In this document: positions 44,662 to 56,439 of the stretch, in pieces
How positions within the stretch are numbered: position 1 is the stretch's first letter
Layout of the letters: each line of letters begins with the position of its first letter
Assembly: GCF_019393635.1 (NCBI RefSeq)
Contig: NC_057861.1
Coordinates: 719,484,232 to 719,548,231, forward strand
From: Dromiciops gliroides
Taxonomy: Eukaryota > Chordata > Mammalia > Microbiotheria > Microbiotheriidae
Direction: 5' to 3'
Length of the DNA: 64,000 bases
The notes under the pieces: generated by a model
What the model saw: the letters and a program-made list of their open reading frames with translations, nothing else
What the model was told of the DNA's origin: nothing
Databases searched by the model: none
Program-made: the position numbers and the translations under genes

Positions 44662-46104
44662 CCCCCCCTTTCCCCCCACACACAAACACACACCACTTAG
44701 CGGTTTGGAATGTAGTATACCCCGTGAGATGTGTTTAATATTTTGAATAATTTTGCTTATTTCCCCCCCTGTTATATAAGGTAAGTCTCACTGAGATTGG
44801 TAGAACAGGATTAAATTTATCTGAAAATGATTGTAATATAAAAGACATTGATAAAATTTATTTTTAAAAAATTTAGGCTAATGGAATTAAACTGAGGGAA
44901 TGGAGGTCATCTTGACCCTCCTTAGAGTCTATTACATAAACTATCTGTCTTTACTTCAATCTTTGATAACTTCTCATCATTTAGAGATAATAATCAGATG
45001 TAGAAAGTTTTTCCATTATGCTCTCCTCATTTCAAATACCTAACCAATTTTTTTTTCATTTTAAATGATCTCCCTTACATCCATGTAACCATCACCTTGT
45101 TTTTCCCCATATCCATGCCAGTATTTCTTCTATTTAAGAACCCACAAATGACTGCATGTCTCCCACTGCCTCCCTGCTCTATTCCCTGACCAATTAGGTA
45201 ACTATTGTCTGCTGAGCATATAAACACCTCCTCCTATTTTTGATTTTTGTTGTTTAAGTGTCTACTTCACCATACTATTCCCAGAAGACTACCGTTGTTT
45301 TTTTTTTTTCCTATTTGGATGTTTTTCCTAAATAGCAGATTCTTTTTAAATATAAAAAGATGTGTGTGTGTGTAGGGGGAGAGGAATTGGATAGTTGCAC
45401 AGCACCTTTCTTCCTCCAGGTAGCCTGGTTATTACCATGCATGTGGTATATATGTTCTTCCCTGCCTCTACTCATTTTGAGCACTACTAGTGACAATGCC
45501 TTTCTTTCTGCCCAATTCTCTCTTTCGTTAACTGCCTGTCTTACCTGCATCTTCTTCTCTCACTTCTACTGTCTAAAATTAAACTTTCTCTTCCTCCATT
45601 GTTGGCAAGACTGAGTGCTCTGGATCCATTGCCAAAATCACAAAACTTCCCTGATTTCTTCTTTCCCCTATACCTTCTCTCACTCCATTTTCTCAGCATG
45701 TGTGTTTTATGGGCTAACTTCCTTTATCAAAAATGTCATGCTTTTAATAAAAAAAAATGGAACCGAGTACCCCTGAAATGTACCAGATTGACAGTTCTTG
45801 AAAATTAAGTTTTGTGTTTGTCTAGTAGCAGACTAAAGCATTCTATAGAGCAAAGGAAAAGTAATTTTTCTCTTATCCATCCACTGGATTTCATTCTACC
45901 CCTTCTGCCCCCCCCCAAAACCCCACCCAAACAATATTATCTTTGGCTCGTCCTATAGAGATTCTTACCTTTAATTTATGTGTTTTGGATAATAATGACC
46001 CCAAAATATTATTTTGAACACACCTATCTCATTAATGAATCAAAAAAAAACCCCACATTTCTATTTATCTGTGTGCCTTCCAGCCAATTTTACTGTCTTT
46101 TCCC
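44662..46104. other. Unassigned DNA
   Basis: Short simple runs only (C-rich/CA at 44664-44692, (GT)n at 45361-45375, C10 at 45909-45918). No gene or repeat family recognised. Confidence 0.45.
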
Positions 46105-46178
46105 CACTCTCTGTCTCTGTCTCTCTCTGTCTCTCATTCTCTCTCTCTGTCTCTCTCTGTCTCTGTCTCTCTCTCTCC
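46105..46178. repeat. (TCTCTG)n repeat
   Basis: TCTCTG and TCTC units over about 75 bp. Overlapping Ser/Leu and Glu/Arg frames are artefacts. Confidence 0.93.
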
Positions 46179-46599
46179 TTATGGAGTAAACATTCACACT
46201 GCATCTCAAAATAAAAAGTTGTCTCTGATGACACAATCGTCATTAAAATCAGCAAACTCCATTCCATATCATACAGCAGGAGGTGTGATGTAGGGTTTAT
46301 ATTTAGCAAAGATGTTAAGCTTGGAGGGGAATGGTGGTGGTTCTGGTGGAAAGACAGTGAAGGGTTATAGCAGGAGAGAAAATCCCAAGATTATTTGGGG
46401 TTAGGAAAAAAAAATTGCCTGTGTTTGTTCCTGGATATATCTGAATACACAATCTACTCTGGGGAAAGAGAAAAAAAAAAGGTTGAATCAGACAGTTTTA
46501 TTTATTTGGTAAACACTTTTTTGGACTGCATTCAGCAGGTTGTTAAACAAGATACTTTGTTTTATTTTTAATGAATACGGCCATTTGCTTTTCTTCTTA

Positions 46600-47312
46600 G
46601 TTTCATGTGCAAGCTTTTCCTATGATTTTACCACATAATCATGAAAATGGAATAAGCCTTCATTTCTGTGTGGATGTTCTTTCTTTTGTCTATATTTATA
46701 TAAAGGTAAGCTAACTTATCCACAGTATTCAAAAGTTCTCCATTTGCTGTAACGGATGGTTCCATGCATGGATGGCATGGTGCTGGCTGGTAGAGCACCT
46801 GTGTTTTGTTGCTGTTAATTAATAAACCAAAATTAGCAAAAACAGCAGAGAATTGAGCCATACTTTGCTGTGTCTCAGTTTCAGAGGCCGTATTGAGTGG
46901 ACAATCATCTATTAACAAAAAAATCATGCACCAATTCTCCCTTCACTGTAGTTTTGGCTGTTGCTTTTTCCGATTGAACAATTTGCCATCAGTATGGTAG
47001 CTGACTGATGATGTGTTGATCCTTACTGAAGGCTTCTGGTAACATTGCTGTAAAAATCCTGGTAAAAAGCATGGGGACAGGCATACAGCCTTGTTTTACT
47101 CCAGTGGTGACTGGGAAAGCACAAGAGCTGGGCAGTATATTTTCCAGGGATGTACACATTGATAATGAGGTGAACATATGCATTGCCAGAGCTAGCTCAG
47201 TGTTTGGGAGGCTCCAAGGAAATTGTGGAAGAGAAGAGGTATTAGAATGACTACACAAGAGTGTAAACAGGCTTAGAACAAAACAGTCAAATGTAAGTAC
47301 ATCGCATGACAA
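46600..47312 (-). pseudogene. Reverse transcriptase remnant of a non-L1 LINE (RTE/CR1-like)
   Basis: Minus-strand frame 46989-47312 has FPVTTGVKQGCMPVPMLF, the RT segment with the G-V-K-Q-G-C signature. Frame 46628-46927 has FLLIDDCPLN where the catalytic Y/F-x-D-D box lies (first Asp kept), then NFGLLINSNKTQVLYQPAP and KLAYLYINI. The order is right for one RT domain. The frames differ and the flanking endonuclease is not visible. It is unlike the L1 RTs in this window. RTE or a CR1-type clade is likely, not decided. Confidence 0.75.
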
Positions 47313-47955
47313 ATGAAAAGGTAACTAGTAGGGAAACCTTCAGACCATGAAGTCCAAAGGCAAGTAGTCTGCTTGATTGTATTGCTAGAGGAATAGACTA
47401 TAAATCAAAGGGCCCAGCATTGTTCCTAATCTGACCTCACCTAGAGGCAGTATCAGATTGGTCATCAAATAAGACCTTGGGAGAAAAAATGGATTTTTTT
47501 TTGGAGATACCATTTAAACAGAGAGGCGGCTAATATTTCTGAGTTTTAGGATACAGAGGAAAGGCTGAGGAGATTGATCTGATCCTCAGTGGAAAACAGC
47601 ACACTTCGTGATGACCTAATTAAGTTGTTAAAATTGGGAGGGGAGAGTAATAAAATTGATCCTTAGCTGATGTTCACATGAGCAAAAAAAATACATAGTG
47701 GTTAAAAACCCATAAACACTCACAGAGGAAGATATAAATACAATACCTAGCAACAACAGGGAACTAGATACAACTAGTCTATATAGATTCACAGAATATT
47801 CAAGATTGGAAAAGATCGTACACATAATCTTGCTTGCTAATGAGAATATCCAGAAGAAAATAACCAGGATAACATTGGAAAAGGAAATAAATCTCCATGT
47901 ATTCAAATAGCCCGTTGCTGGAGGTCTCCAAGTATAAGTTGCTAATCAGTTGACA
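47313..47955. other. Unassigned DNA
   Basis: Possible decayed MIR near 47780-47930 (ATTCACAGAATATTCAAGATTGG); too weak to call. Confidence 0.4.
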
Positions 47956-47959
47956 GAGG

Positions 47960-48400
47960 GAGCCTGGGACAGTGGAAAAAAAAAAAATTAAACTTTTCCA
48001 CTGAACTTTACATCAGGATACCTGAGTTCAAATCCTATATATGTTACTTTTGACTTAAGCAAATTTTAGAAAATCATTTAACCTCTTTGGACCTCCATTT
48101 CTTAATCTACAAAATAAAAGAGACTAGATGGCATCTCTGGTTCCTATCAGCTTTATATCTATGATACAGTAGTCCTAATTAGGTATCATTTGGACTAAGA
48201 AGGACATATTGTGGCATGGAAAGAGTGGTGGATTTAAATTCAGAAAAGCAGGACTCAAGTCATCATTTTGTTACCATTGTGGTCATGGGAAAGCCAATGA
48301 ACACCTATGAATTTCACCATACTCACATGGAAAATGAGTGTTAGAAGTTTTCTTTGAGCTTTTTATCTATGATCCTTTGATTGTTGACATTATTTTTTCC
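47960..48400 (+). mobile_element. Two MIR/THER-like SINEs
   Basis: 47960-48180: GCCTGGGACAGTGG, GAGTTCAAATCCTATAT, CATTTAACCTCTTTGGACCTCC and ATCAGCTTTATATCTATGAT. 48205-48400: GTGGCATGGAAAGAGTGGTGG through TTTATCTATGATCCTTTGAT. Both end in the THER-type ATCTATGAT. Confidence 0.75.
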
Positions 48401-48499
48401 TATATTTCTGTGATTCAACATGATGGAAAAATAAAATGAGGCTACTTGAAGTGACATAAGTTATATACAAGAATAGAATTAAAGTTGTTTGTCCTATGT

Positions 48500-48650
48500 T
48501 TTATATGAAGACCAATGACATCACAGGGTAAAGCATTGACCCCTGAGTGAATTGAATTTAATATGGTGGAGGTGCCAAAGTGATCATTTCCACTCTCTCT
48601 TCTAGGATCACTGACATCCAGTGACAAGCCAAAAGTCAGGGTTCCTGATT
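48500..48650 (-). mobile_element. MAR1-type SINE tail (RTE-like)
   Basis: GAAGACCAATGACATCACAGGG, GAGTGAATTGAATTTAA and CTGACATCCAGTGACAAG correspond to the reverse of the MAR1 tail also seen at 54775 and 56840. Confidence 0.6.
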
Positions 48651-48664
48651 TTAAGTTTTGGGGA

Positions 48665-48870
48665 GTTTAGGAACACAGCACCACAGACGTGGAGCTGCTA
48701 AGAGATTTCTAGCCTAACCTCATTATTTTATAGATGAGGAGCTTATTCCCAGAGAAGTAAAGTGTCTTCCCCAAGGTCACATAAGGAACAAAAATAAAGT
48801 CAAGATTTAATACAGTTCCTATAGATGCAAAATCTAGGATTCATTCCATTATACCATACTCTCCAGATGA
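48665..48870 (-). mobile_element. MIR/THER-like SINE
   Basis: GAGATTTCTAGCCTAACCTCATTATTTTATAGATGAGGAGC, CTTCCCCAAGGTCACATAAGG and TTCCATTATACCATAC: reverse MIR order. Confidence 0.75.
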
Positions 48871-49049
48871 ACCAGTTCAATGTGGAATGTTGAATGGAAA
48901 ATGTGCAAGAAATGGATGAACTATTTCGAGTAATAATGAATCACAATGATCTCTTCTAGGACTAAATTCTTGACAGGAAACCCTTCTGAAGAATATTTCT
49001 TGACCTTCAAGAATGATATAATTTTCACTTCCCTCCAAAAAAAATGGCT

Positions 49050-49105
49050 AGTTTATTAGTGCCTGGCATATAGCAAACACTTAATGAATGCTTGTTGTTG
49101 ACCTG
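49050..49105 (+). mobile_element. L2/MIR 3' terminal fragment
   Basis: GTGCCTGGCATATAGCAAACACTTAATGAATGCTTGTTG is the typical shared L2/MIR end. Confidence 0.7.
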
Positions 49106-49689
49106 ACTACAAACATGAAAGCATTTTTTTTTCCTGTGCCTCTCTATTTAAACATTTTAGTTCATTTGATCAATAGGACCCCAGAAACCAATTTTAATGT
49201 CCTGAGCTCAGGGTTTTTCACTGGCAATTTAAAAAGAGAAAAGTGCCGAGACTTGAAGGACAGCAGATGTCTTAAGTGCAAATGAATGACCATCAACTTT
49301 ATGGAGTACTTTTAGTTTATAACTGAAATTTTGCCAAGAATAAAGAATGCATGGATAATCTTCTTTCCATATTTTCTATCTTTCTCTTTTTTTAATCTTG
49401 ATTTTAGAGTAGTCAGCTAATCATCCACAGAACTAGCAGGGGACTCCTCAAATTGTTCAGCTTACAATACAGAGGAACTGAAATTTACATTTCAGCTTAG
49501 GTCTAACTAGAATAATTGAGGATGAAGTCTCTTGACTCCTGTTCTTCAAGATTCACTATTCACAAACATGCTGATCATCCATCAATTCCTCTGGTGTCCC
49601 TGAAAATCATGGCTGTCATTTTTATCACACTGCCTTGACATCTTTATAAAAATAATTTTCCTTAGTTAACATTGATTGTGTGTTCTTTT
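49106..49689. other. Unassigned DNA
   Basis: No repeat or gene pattern supported. Confidence 0.4.
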
Positions 49690-49900
49690 TTAACTGGAGG
49701 CAGATCATAAGCTAGAAAGCTCCCCATGAGCCATCTAGGCCATCTCTCTCATTTTACTACTGAGGAAGCTGAGGCCCAGAGAGAGTAATTGATCTGCTCA
49801 TGGTCACAGAGTAATTATACAAATTGGCATTTGAACCCACAGCCTCTGCTTCCAGATCCACTAATCTTTTCACTATACCACAATTTCTTTCATGGGGAAA
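49690..49900 (-). mobile_element. MIR/THER-like SINE
   Basis: CTACTGAGGAAGCTGAGGCCCAGAGAG, TCATGGTCACAGAGTAATTATAC, CATTTGAACCCACAGCCTCTG and CTTTTCACTATACCA: reverse MIR. Confidence 0.8.
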
Positions 49901-50066
49901 GCTTGAAGCTTAAATAGAGCTATGATTACAAATTCATTAAAAGGAGAATCTCTTTGGTTTTTGTTTTTGTATTCCTAGACTCTACTTAAATGACACCTTT
50001 TGAAAAGATCCGATTTTCTTTCAATTGAATTAGACTAATTTTCCCTCCCCAATGTAAACACATTTT

Positions 50067-50164
50067 CATATATATATATATATACACATATGTATATATA
50101 TACACATACATATACACATAAAGATAGACACATATATATCATATATTTTATATATATATATATT
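50067..50164. repeat. TA/CATA-rich microsatellite
   Basis: ATATATATATATACACATATG and similar units. Confidence 0.9.
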
Positions 50165-50276
50165 AAACTGACTAGCTATGTGACTTTGAGCAAGTCAGTT
50201 ACCCGCTCTGCTAGCTTTGGTTTCCATATCTTTAAAGTGAAATGTTCCCACCCAATGACCTGCTTTAAATGAATGC

Positions 50277-50772
50277 TGTGGGGACCAATTTTTAATTGGG
50301 GAGTGCTAGCTAAGCGGCTCGCCACAATACTGGGGCAAGGAAGGAGACTGGCAGCCTCCCTCAAAACAGAAGAAGATTTCTTTTAACAAGAACGAACTTA
50401 AAAAACAACACAAACAGGATCAGTAGGATCAAGGGAAAGGAAATAAAATGGGGAAAGGGAAATTATATAATACCTGAAAAAAATACTACAGCCCAGGAAT
50501 CGGCTGAAAATACACAGCAGAGTGCCTGTCACTTTCCAGCTTCCACCTAGAATGCCCAATTCTCCTCCCCCCAAACCTAGAAACCCCCACACAGCCCCCG
50601 CTAATAGGATGGCCGCTCTGACAGTCACATGACTGCCCTCACTAGGCTTCCAATCATTATAATTTTGCCAGGCTCATGTAGGCGTCAGCGGTGGAGCACC
50701 TTGCGGTTTGCGGAGCCCCAGGCCAGTGCTCGCTGAGGCATAAAAACCTCAAATAACAATTAATTCTTTACA
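50277..50772 (-). mobile_element. Solo LTR, family B
   Basis: About 496 bp with TG..CA ends. On the minus strand it runs from TGTAAAGAATTAATTG to GGTCCCCACA; the GC-rich part (50530-50730) contrasts with its flanks. The flanks read GCAA and GCAT in minus orientation, a 4-bp duplication with one change. A TATATAATTTCC block lies on the minus strand near 50468. Orientation is inferred from this; no second copy in the window. Confidence 0.65.
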
Positions 50773-52114
50773 TTGCTTCTTCTGACTGATCACATTCTAT
50801 AAAATACACGTGAATGGGGGAAAAAACTCACCGTAGATAAATTGCTGGAGCCCACAAGTGCCAAGCAAAATGGAGCTCCTTACTAATAATGTTCATGAAA
50901 TGTTCTTATGGTCATTAGATTTTCTCTTCATCTTCACTGGAAAAAAATAAAATAGCATTTGTACAGTTTAGGGAAATCTTATCAATACATTTGCAAAGTT
51001 TATAAAACCACCCCTTTTATCAATAACAAGACTGAATTAGTTGAATACTTGTCTCTAATTTACAATTATCTCAAATTAGCCTGACATAGTTTTATTCTGT
51101 TAAAAAAAATAAAACAAAACAAGACAAAAAACACAAAGCTATTTATATATTTTTTTACAACTGAACAAAATCTGCCTTGCTGACATGTAGAATACATTCC
51201 CTGGTACTCTCAGGAACCTAGTCAAATCAGGAGAAATTTATAGATCTAGATTTTCTGGAGTTAGTTCATTTATTTGTACTTATTTTCTCTTGTATCCCAG
51301 GAAAGATTGAGAGCTCTAAATGAACTCAAAATATGACTTTTCTGTTAAAGACAAAAGAAGGATATTATCTGACTGGTGTGACATTTTCCCTGGGTTAAAG
51401 AAAAACTCACTAGAACTGTGTCCTGTTTTTGTTTTGTTTTTTAACAAAAGAAAATAAAAGGCATAAAATGGAATGCCCTATTAATATTATTTCAAGGCCT
51501 AAAAATACTTGGAGAGATTGACGGTCACTTTTCCCCAAATCATTAAGGATTTCATAGTTCATATTGTAATACTAAAGAGTTCTCCCTTCTCTGGACACTT
51601 AGGCTGGCTGTACCCTGTGAGATTGCAAGGCCCTTTTAATCATTCTGCCTGCTTGTTATTTTTTATACGCTAGAAAGCTTTTGCTTTAGTAAAACAACAG
51701 AGAATTGAGGCCATTTGAGAAATTACAGTGGAGATGATTTGGGGGAAAGTATTAGTTAGAAGGAAATTTACAAGGAGAGGAATGTTTCATGGGTATACAG
51801 GGCAGCCTGCTATGTGGAGACTGTTTTGTTCCTGGAGTTTAGAAAAAAATTACTAGAAAGCCAAACTGGAAAGGGAAGCTAAATAAACAGAGAAGACCAC
51901 GATGGGCATTTGAACAGAAGATCATAAACATTTAAAAATATGCTAAGGCTGAGGTGGCTCTCTCAGATACTTTAATCAGGGAACTATACGTCTGTGCACA
52001 TCAAAGTCTGTACCTGCATTTTATTTGCTAACAAAGTCCCTCATAGAGCAGTCTTATCTCTCATCAGGTTGTGTATGTGTGGCAACAGATTGCCTTTCTG
52101 GAGCTGATAATATG
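50773..52114. other. Unassigned DNA
   Basis: AT-rich, no supported repeat core or gene. Confidence 0.4.
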
Positions 52115-52590
52115 GATTTCTAAGAGAGACAGACAGAGAGAAAGATGTGAAACCCTTTTCAGGGCTGCTCATTCACATTTGTTTTGCTGTCTACCTCTCA
52201 GCCAGTTTTCACCTGTGGCAGCAGGGTGTGTTTGTTAGAGGCACACAGAGAGAGACAACAGCGACAGTGACAGAGATGAGAAAGAGAGATGGAGAAAGAG
52301 ACACAGAGAGAGAAAGACAGACCCACTGAGAGACAGAAACAGAGAAAGAGAAAGATGAGAAACCCTTTTTTAGGGCTGCTTATCCACATTTCTTTTGGTG
52401 TCTACCTCTCAGGCACCTGTGGCAGAGAGAGACAGACAGACAGACAGAAACAGAGAGAGACAGAGAGAGTCAGAGCCAGAGCCAGAGCCAGAGAGCCAGA
52501 GCCAGAGAGAGAGACAGACAGACAGACAGAAAGACAGAAAAAGACAGACAGAGACAGAGAGAGACAGAGAGAAAGAGAGAAGCTTTTAGG
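52115..52590. repeat. Compound AGAC/AGAG minisatellite with a 208-bp higher-order unit
   Basis: AGACAG, AGAGAG and GAGCCA arrays alternate with a 75-bp non-simple block. The block GAAACCCTTTTCAGGGCTGC (52148) returns as GAAACCCTTTTTTAGGGCTGC (52357), each followed by a TCTACCTCTCAG stretch, so the period is about 208 bp. The 135-codon Glu/Arg/Gln-rich frame is a product of the repeat. Confidence 0.85.
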
Positions 52591-53021
52591 AGCATATCTG
52601 ACAAAACGTTTTTGGCAAAGGATGGACTTAATGGTTCAGGGATACAGAGTGCCTGAAATGGGGTGTGCAGTGAGGAATAACAAAACATATAACTGAGAAA
52701 ATTAATAATGGTTTAAAATTTGTATATTTCCCTTTCATAAAATACATGCCAAATTTGAGAAGATATTAAGTGATTATCCCTAATGAATACTCTTTATAGT
52801 CTTTCAGAAGATAAAATAACTACTCAGAAATTTCCTTTTGTCTTCTAAGTAAAAAATAAAACCCATTTTTGTGTGTTTTAATAGCCATAAAATAGCTGTT
52901 AAAACTGTTTACTCTCAAGAAAGTTGTCACAACTTCCATACACTAACTACCTTTTATTACCATTTCCATCAATCAATTATTAAATGGCTTTGATAAGGGG
53001 AAACTGATAGGAGAAAGCACG
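52591..53021. other. Unassigned DNA
   Basis: No recognisable repeat or gene. Confidence 0.4.
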
Positions 53022-53579
53022 TGTGTCCTTAGGATTCCTCTGTAAAGAATTACACTCTCGCACAAGACCTAATCAGGAATAAGAGAACAGGTTTATTGGG
53101 GTACAAGAGAAACCGGCCGGGAGGAAGGTTTTGCCAGAACGAAACGCTTTCCTCCCCAACTGACTTGTGGGGTGCCATTTTATAGGGTTTAGATGGGGGG
53201 TGGGTAAGAGTCTCTTATTGGGCGAGGGGCTGGTGGTCTTCCCGTGTTGCGCTGTGGTAGGAAGAATCCCTCGTGAGAGATCTGGTGGTGGGTGTCAACT
53301 TTGTCCTGATGGGTCTAAGCAGTCTGCTGATGGGTGGTTCCAGGTGGTCTTCTCCTGGATTACCTCATCCAGATGCTTAGGAGGACTGGAATGTGGGGTG
53401 ATGGTCCTGGAGCATGCTCAGTCCAATCTGTGCCGCTTATCTGTTAGGTGAGTGTGTGTGTCCTTGATTGTGTTCAAGGAGAGGCCTACTTGATTTCAAG
53501 GGAAAACCCCTGAGGTTTCAAGGAAAAGGTTCCTTGAACCCCCCAGAGAATTGTTGGTGCCCATAATCCTCCCATGACA
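53022..53579 (-). mobile_element. Solo LTR, family C (same group as the 60-64 kb retrovirus)
   Basis: On the minus strand it starts TGTCATGGGAGG (53579) and ends near AAGGACACA. It has a TATA box (CTATAAAATGG, near 53174-53184), AATAAA at 53092-53097 and a U5 (GTGTAATTCTTTACAGAGGAATCC) that matches the U5 of the retroposed retrovirus at about 63690-63770. Spacing of TATA, polyadenylation signal and U5 is right for a retroviral LTR. I could not find a clean target duplication. Confidence 0.85.
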
Positions 53580-53809
53580 GCTTGAACTCAAAACATTTAA
53601 AAAAATTAAAAATTAAAAAAAAAAACCCTTTACTCTGGTATTCAAGGCCTTTTGCTTTTTGTTCTCTACTACTTTCCCACTATCATTCAACACAAACTGA
53701 AATGCAGTAAAAAATGATAAAGCACCATTTGCCAGTGTCATCTTTTTCTTGCTCATCTAGATATATTTATACCATCTAGATATATTTATACCATCCCTTA
53801 TAAGAACAG

Positions 53810-53990
53810 CATATTTGGTGTCATAGAACTTGAGTTCAAATTCCACCTTTGCCATTTACTACCTGTATAATTTTAGGCAAGTCACATTATCCTCTCAAAA
53901 ATCAGTTTTTTCACTGGTAAAATTAAAGGGGTCAAATAGGACGGTCTCTAAGTTTCCTTCTTCCTCTAATTCTATTGAAGGGACTTGCAC
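53810..53990 (+). mobile_element. MIR/THER-like SINE
   Basis: TTGAGTTCAAATTCCACC, TAATTTTAGGCAAGTCACATTATCC and ACTGGTAAAATTAAAGGGGTC, in MIR order. Confidence 0.75.
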
Positions 53991-54479
53991 CCTGGATTGG
54001 GGAGGGGAGAGGCTAGTTCACCCAAAGAATTGAAGGCCCATCACAATACTTTTGAGATAAAAAAGATTTCTTAGGAGAGACAGAATCACTATGGAGACTT
54101 GTCTCCCTGAGTAAGAGAAGAGCTGACAGGGACAGAATTTTAAAATAATGGAGATTTTAAAATAATGGGGCATCAGTAAGATATGCAGCACCCATATATA
54201 TCTTACATATCATCTTACAGATCTTGGTATTGCTTATCATTGTACCAGGGTCATGTTTGGCTATACTTCATTCCTGAGGTGAGAGGCAGAGCTGTTTTTC
54301 CCCGGGAAAGTTTAAGGATTCCTTGGGTATTGGGGTCTTTCAGTTTCTTGGAGTTCCACTACAAGTCCATTATCTTTTGTTCTGCAGACTCTTCCTTAAT
54401 CTCTGTTTATCAAAATCCTTCTTCTCCTTTCAAGCCTCAGCTTAGGATTCATCTCCACTATGGTATGTCCAGGTAGGAG
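53991..54479. other. Unassigned DNA
   Basis: Could hold an old LTR, but no ends or second copy support it. The frame at 54183-54476 has no domain. Confidence 0.35.
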
Positions 54480-54705
54480 ATTCCTCATTCCTTAAAGCAC
54501 TGTTTGATGTTTTGTTTTCATAATTGAATTCTACCTGTCATTCTCATCATTTGTGTGTCTTTTCCATCCTCCTTGACTATAAACTCCTTTGGGGTGAGGA
54601 CTATGCCATTTTGTAAAGCTTCTTATCCCTAGAATCATCCCCCAAACCCCCATGTAAATGCTTTACATTTAATAGGCATTTAAGGAATGTGTATTGATTT
54701 GAGTT
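54480..54705 (+). mobile_element. LINE-2 3' end
   Basis: CCTTGACTATAAACTCCTTTGGGGTGAGGACTATGCC, then TTACATTTAATAGGCATTTAAGGAATGTGTATTGATT: L2 order with the usual terminal repeat. Confidence 0.75.
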
Positions 54706-54771
54706 ATATGGCTTTTAGAGGTCCAAAGTGTCAATTTGTATGTTCAATGTGTATTAATGACCATTTCATTT

Positions 54772-55440
54772 TGCTGTTTATCCTTCATTCTTAAAGAAGA
54801 CCAATGACATCATGAGGGTGATATCTTACCTTGTGTGTTGTAAGGGGCTAAAATTCTAGCTAGTCTGTCTAAAATATCTAATGAGTGGTAGCCATTAAAT
54901 TAGAAGATTTAGCAAGAGTATTGACTTTTAAGCATTTATTAAAGAGAATAAAAATTTGGTGAAGAGAGAGAGAAAGGCCTAGATTCAGCTGTCTATCTTG
55001 GGGAGCTAGCTTCTCCTGCTGCGCTCTCCACAAGAATCCTCAACGAAAGAGAGAGAACCACTCCTTCTTCAACCCACAAGCCTCCTGTGAAATTGGGAAC
55101 ATCCTATACACATACACATGCACACAATTAGCTCCAAGCTAATTGTCTGGTAGCTTTGATAGACAGTACCCACGAGCAAACATCACTTCCTGATGCCAAA
55201 GAAAAGCCTCATGGCTTGCCCTCAGACGCCTTCTCGTCATGGCAGAGCTTTCCTACAGTAACTCTCCAGCAGGTAGTGTCACTCCAATTGTTACAGTGTG
55301 AAATAGATAAAAGGGAGGCAGAGCTGCACAAAGTCATCAGCTTCACTGTCTACTTCAGAATCATTGTAGTGCCAACACAAAAGTCAAGAATACTGGTTAT
55401 GGCCCAAGATGCAGTAGGTGACCTTGTATATTTCTGAATT
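54772..55440 (-). mobile_element. MAR1-type SINE (RTE-like tail) split by an LTR
   Basis: TTATCCTTCATTCTTAAAGAAGACCAATGACATCATG (left) and AGGCAGAGCTGCACAAAGTCATCAGCTTCACTG, TGGTTATGGCCCAAGATGC (right) together give the reverse MAR1 tail. The LTR at 54839-55295 lies between them. Confidence 0.7.
54839..55295 (-). mobile_element. Solo LTR, family A, expanded
   Basis: 457 bp, about 85-90 bp longer than the family-A LTRs at 7408 and 2344. It shares GGGCTAAAATTCTAGCTAGTC, AGCATTTATTAAAGAGAATAA and the end CAATTGTTACA (plus-strand reading). The extra part is at about 55085-55175 (TACACATACACATGCACACA and a following stretch). A perfect 4-bp duplication GTGT lies at 54835-54838 and 55296-55299. 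Confidence 0.88.
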
Positions 55441-56439
55441 AAGGTCTTTCCCAGGTCTTAGTTCACTAAAGGCAATGACCATTCAGTAGTGAAGGGAAGG
55501 GTAAGAATTTAGACAAAAGATGGCCTATTTTACCATCAAAATATATCAATCTTGGTGGGGAAGACCCTCAAACAGAAAACAGTTGCTATTTACTATCATT
55601 TTAAGCCATCAAAACCTAAATAATGAACAACAGAGGCTTGGGTTGGGGATTATTATTGGCCATTTAATGAAAATGATTTGAACTTAAAAGGGAGTTGAGT
55701 AGCTCCATTTGAAATACAATGGACTTTTTTAAAGCCTGTTTTTTTTTTCCCCCAGAGATATAGCTGATAGCTTCCCAAGACAAAAAGTAAATTGTCCTCA
55801 CTTTTGGAAAACTGAATAATAATAATAAAATAAATTTTAAAAAATCTATTCCTCAAACCTCAAATTATCTTACAAAATATAAATAATCAAAACTAACATT
55901 TTTATGGACCCATATGCAAGGATTTGGTGCCCTGAATGGAGAGATAGATCAGAAGTGTCTGAGGAAGCATTTGAATGCAATCCTTTCTGACTCTAGACCC
56001 AGGTATTTATCCACTAGGTCACCTAGCTGCATACAAGTACATAAAGAATAGACAGAAGGTAAACAGGCTTTCAGGGGAAGGCATTAGCTGCTTGGGAATC
56101 AGAAAAAAACTTCTTGTTAAAGGTACCTTTTGAGGTACCATGAAGGAAGACAAGGTTTCATTAGTTTCTAAATGTATTCTGAATTTATTGACCACCCCAA
56201 AAAGGGAAAAGATTTCCATGAACAAAGTAGAAGTAAAACAGGATTGATTACAGGTGAAACTCTGAATGGGTTTATGTTCAGTTGGCTTTTCAAAGAGTAT
56301 AATATGTCCTTTCAAAACTCTGCCTGCCCTATGTGTCTTTCCCCAAAACATTCTGTTTTTTCTGGGCATTTAAAGAAATAGTTCAATTACTTTTTTAAAA
56401 CGTTTTTTGGAAGGGGCAGGGAGCTGGGAGTAGACTATC
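55441..56439. other. Unassigned DNA
   Basis: A weak reverse SINE end (TATCCACTAGGTCACCTAGCTGC) at about 56009-56031 is the only hint of a repeat. The opposite-strand frames at 56019-56381 overlap and lack domains. Confidence 0.45.

Noticed and set aside
52289..52696. 135-codon Glu/Arg/Gln-rich frame
   Set aside because: Arises from AGAC/AGAG repeats; the reverse strand is equally open (Ser/Leu/Cys).
53022..53579. The 53 kb LTR and the 63.6 kb R-U5 as two LTRs of one provirus
   Set aside because: Same orientation and similar U5, but 7 kb of unrelated repeats (L2, MAR1, family A and D LTRs) lie between, and the 60-64 kb copy has its own flanking duplications.
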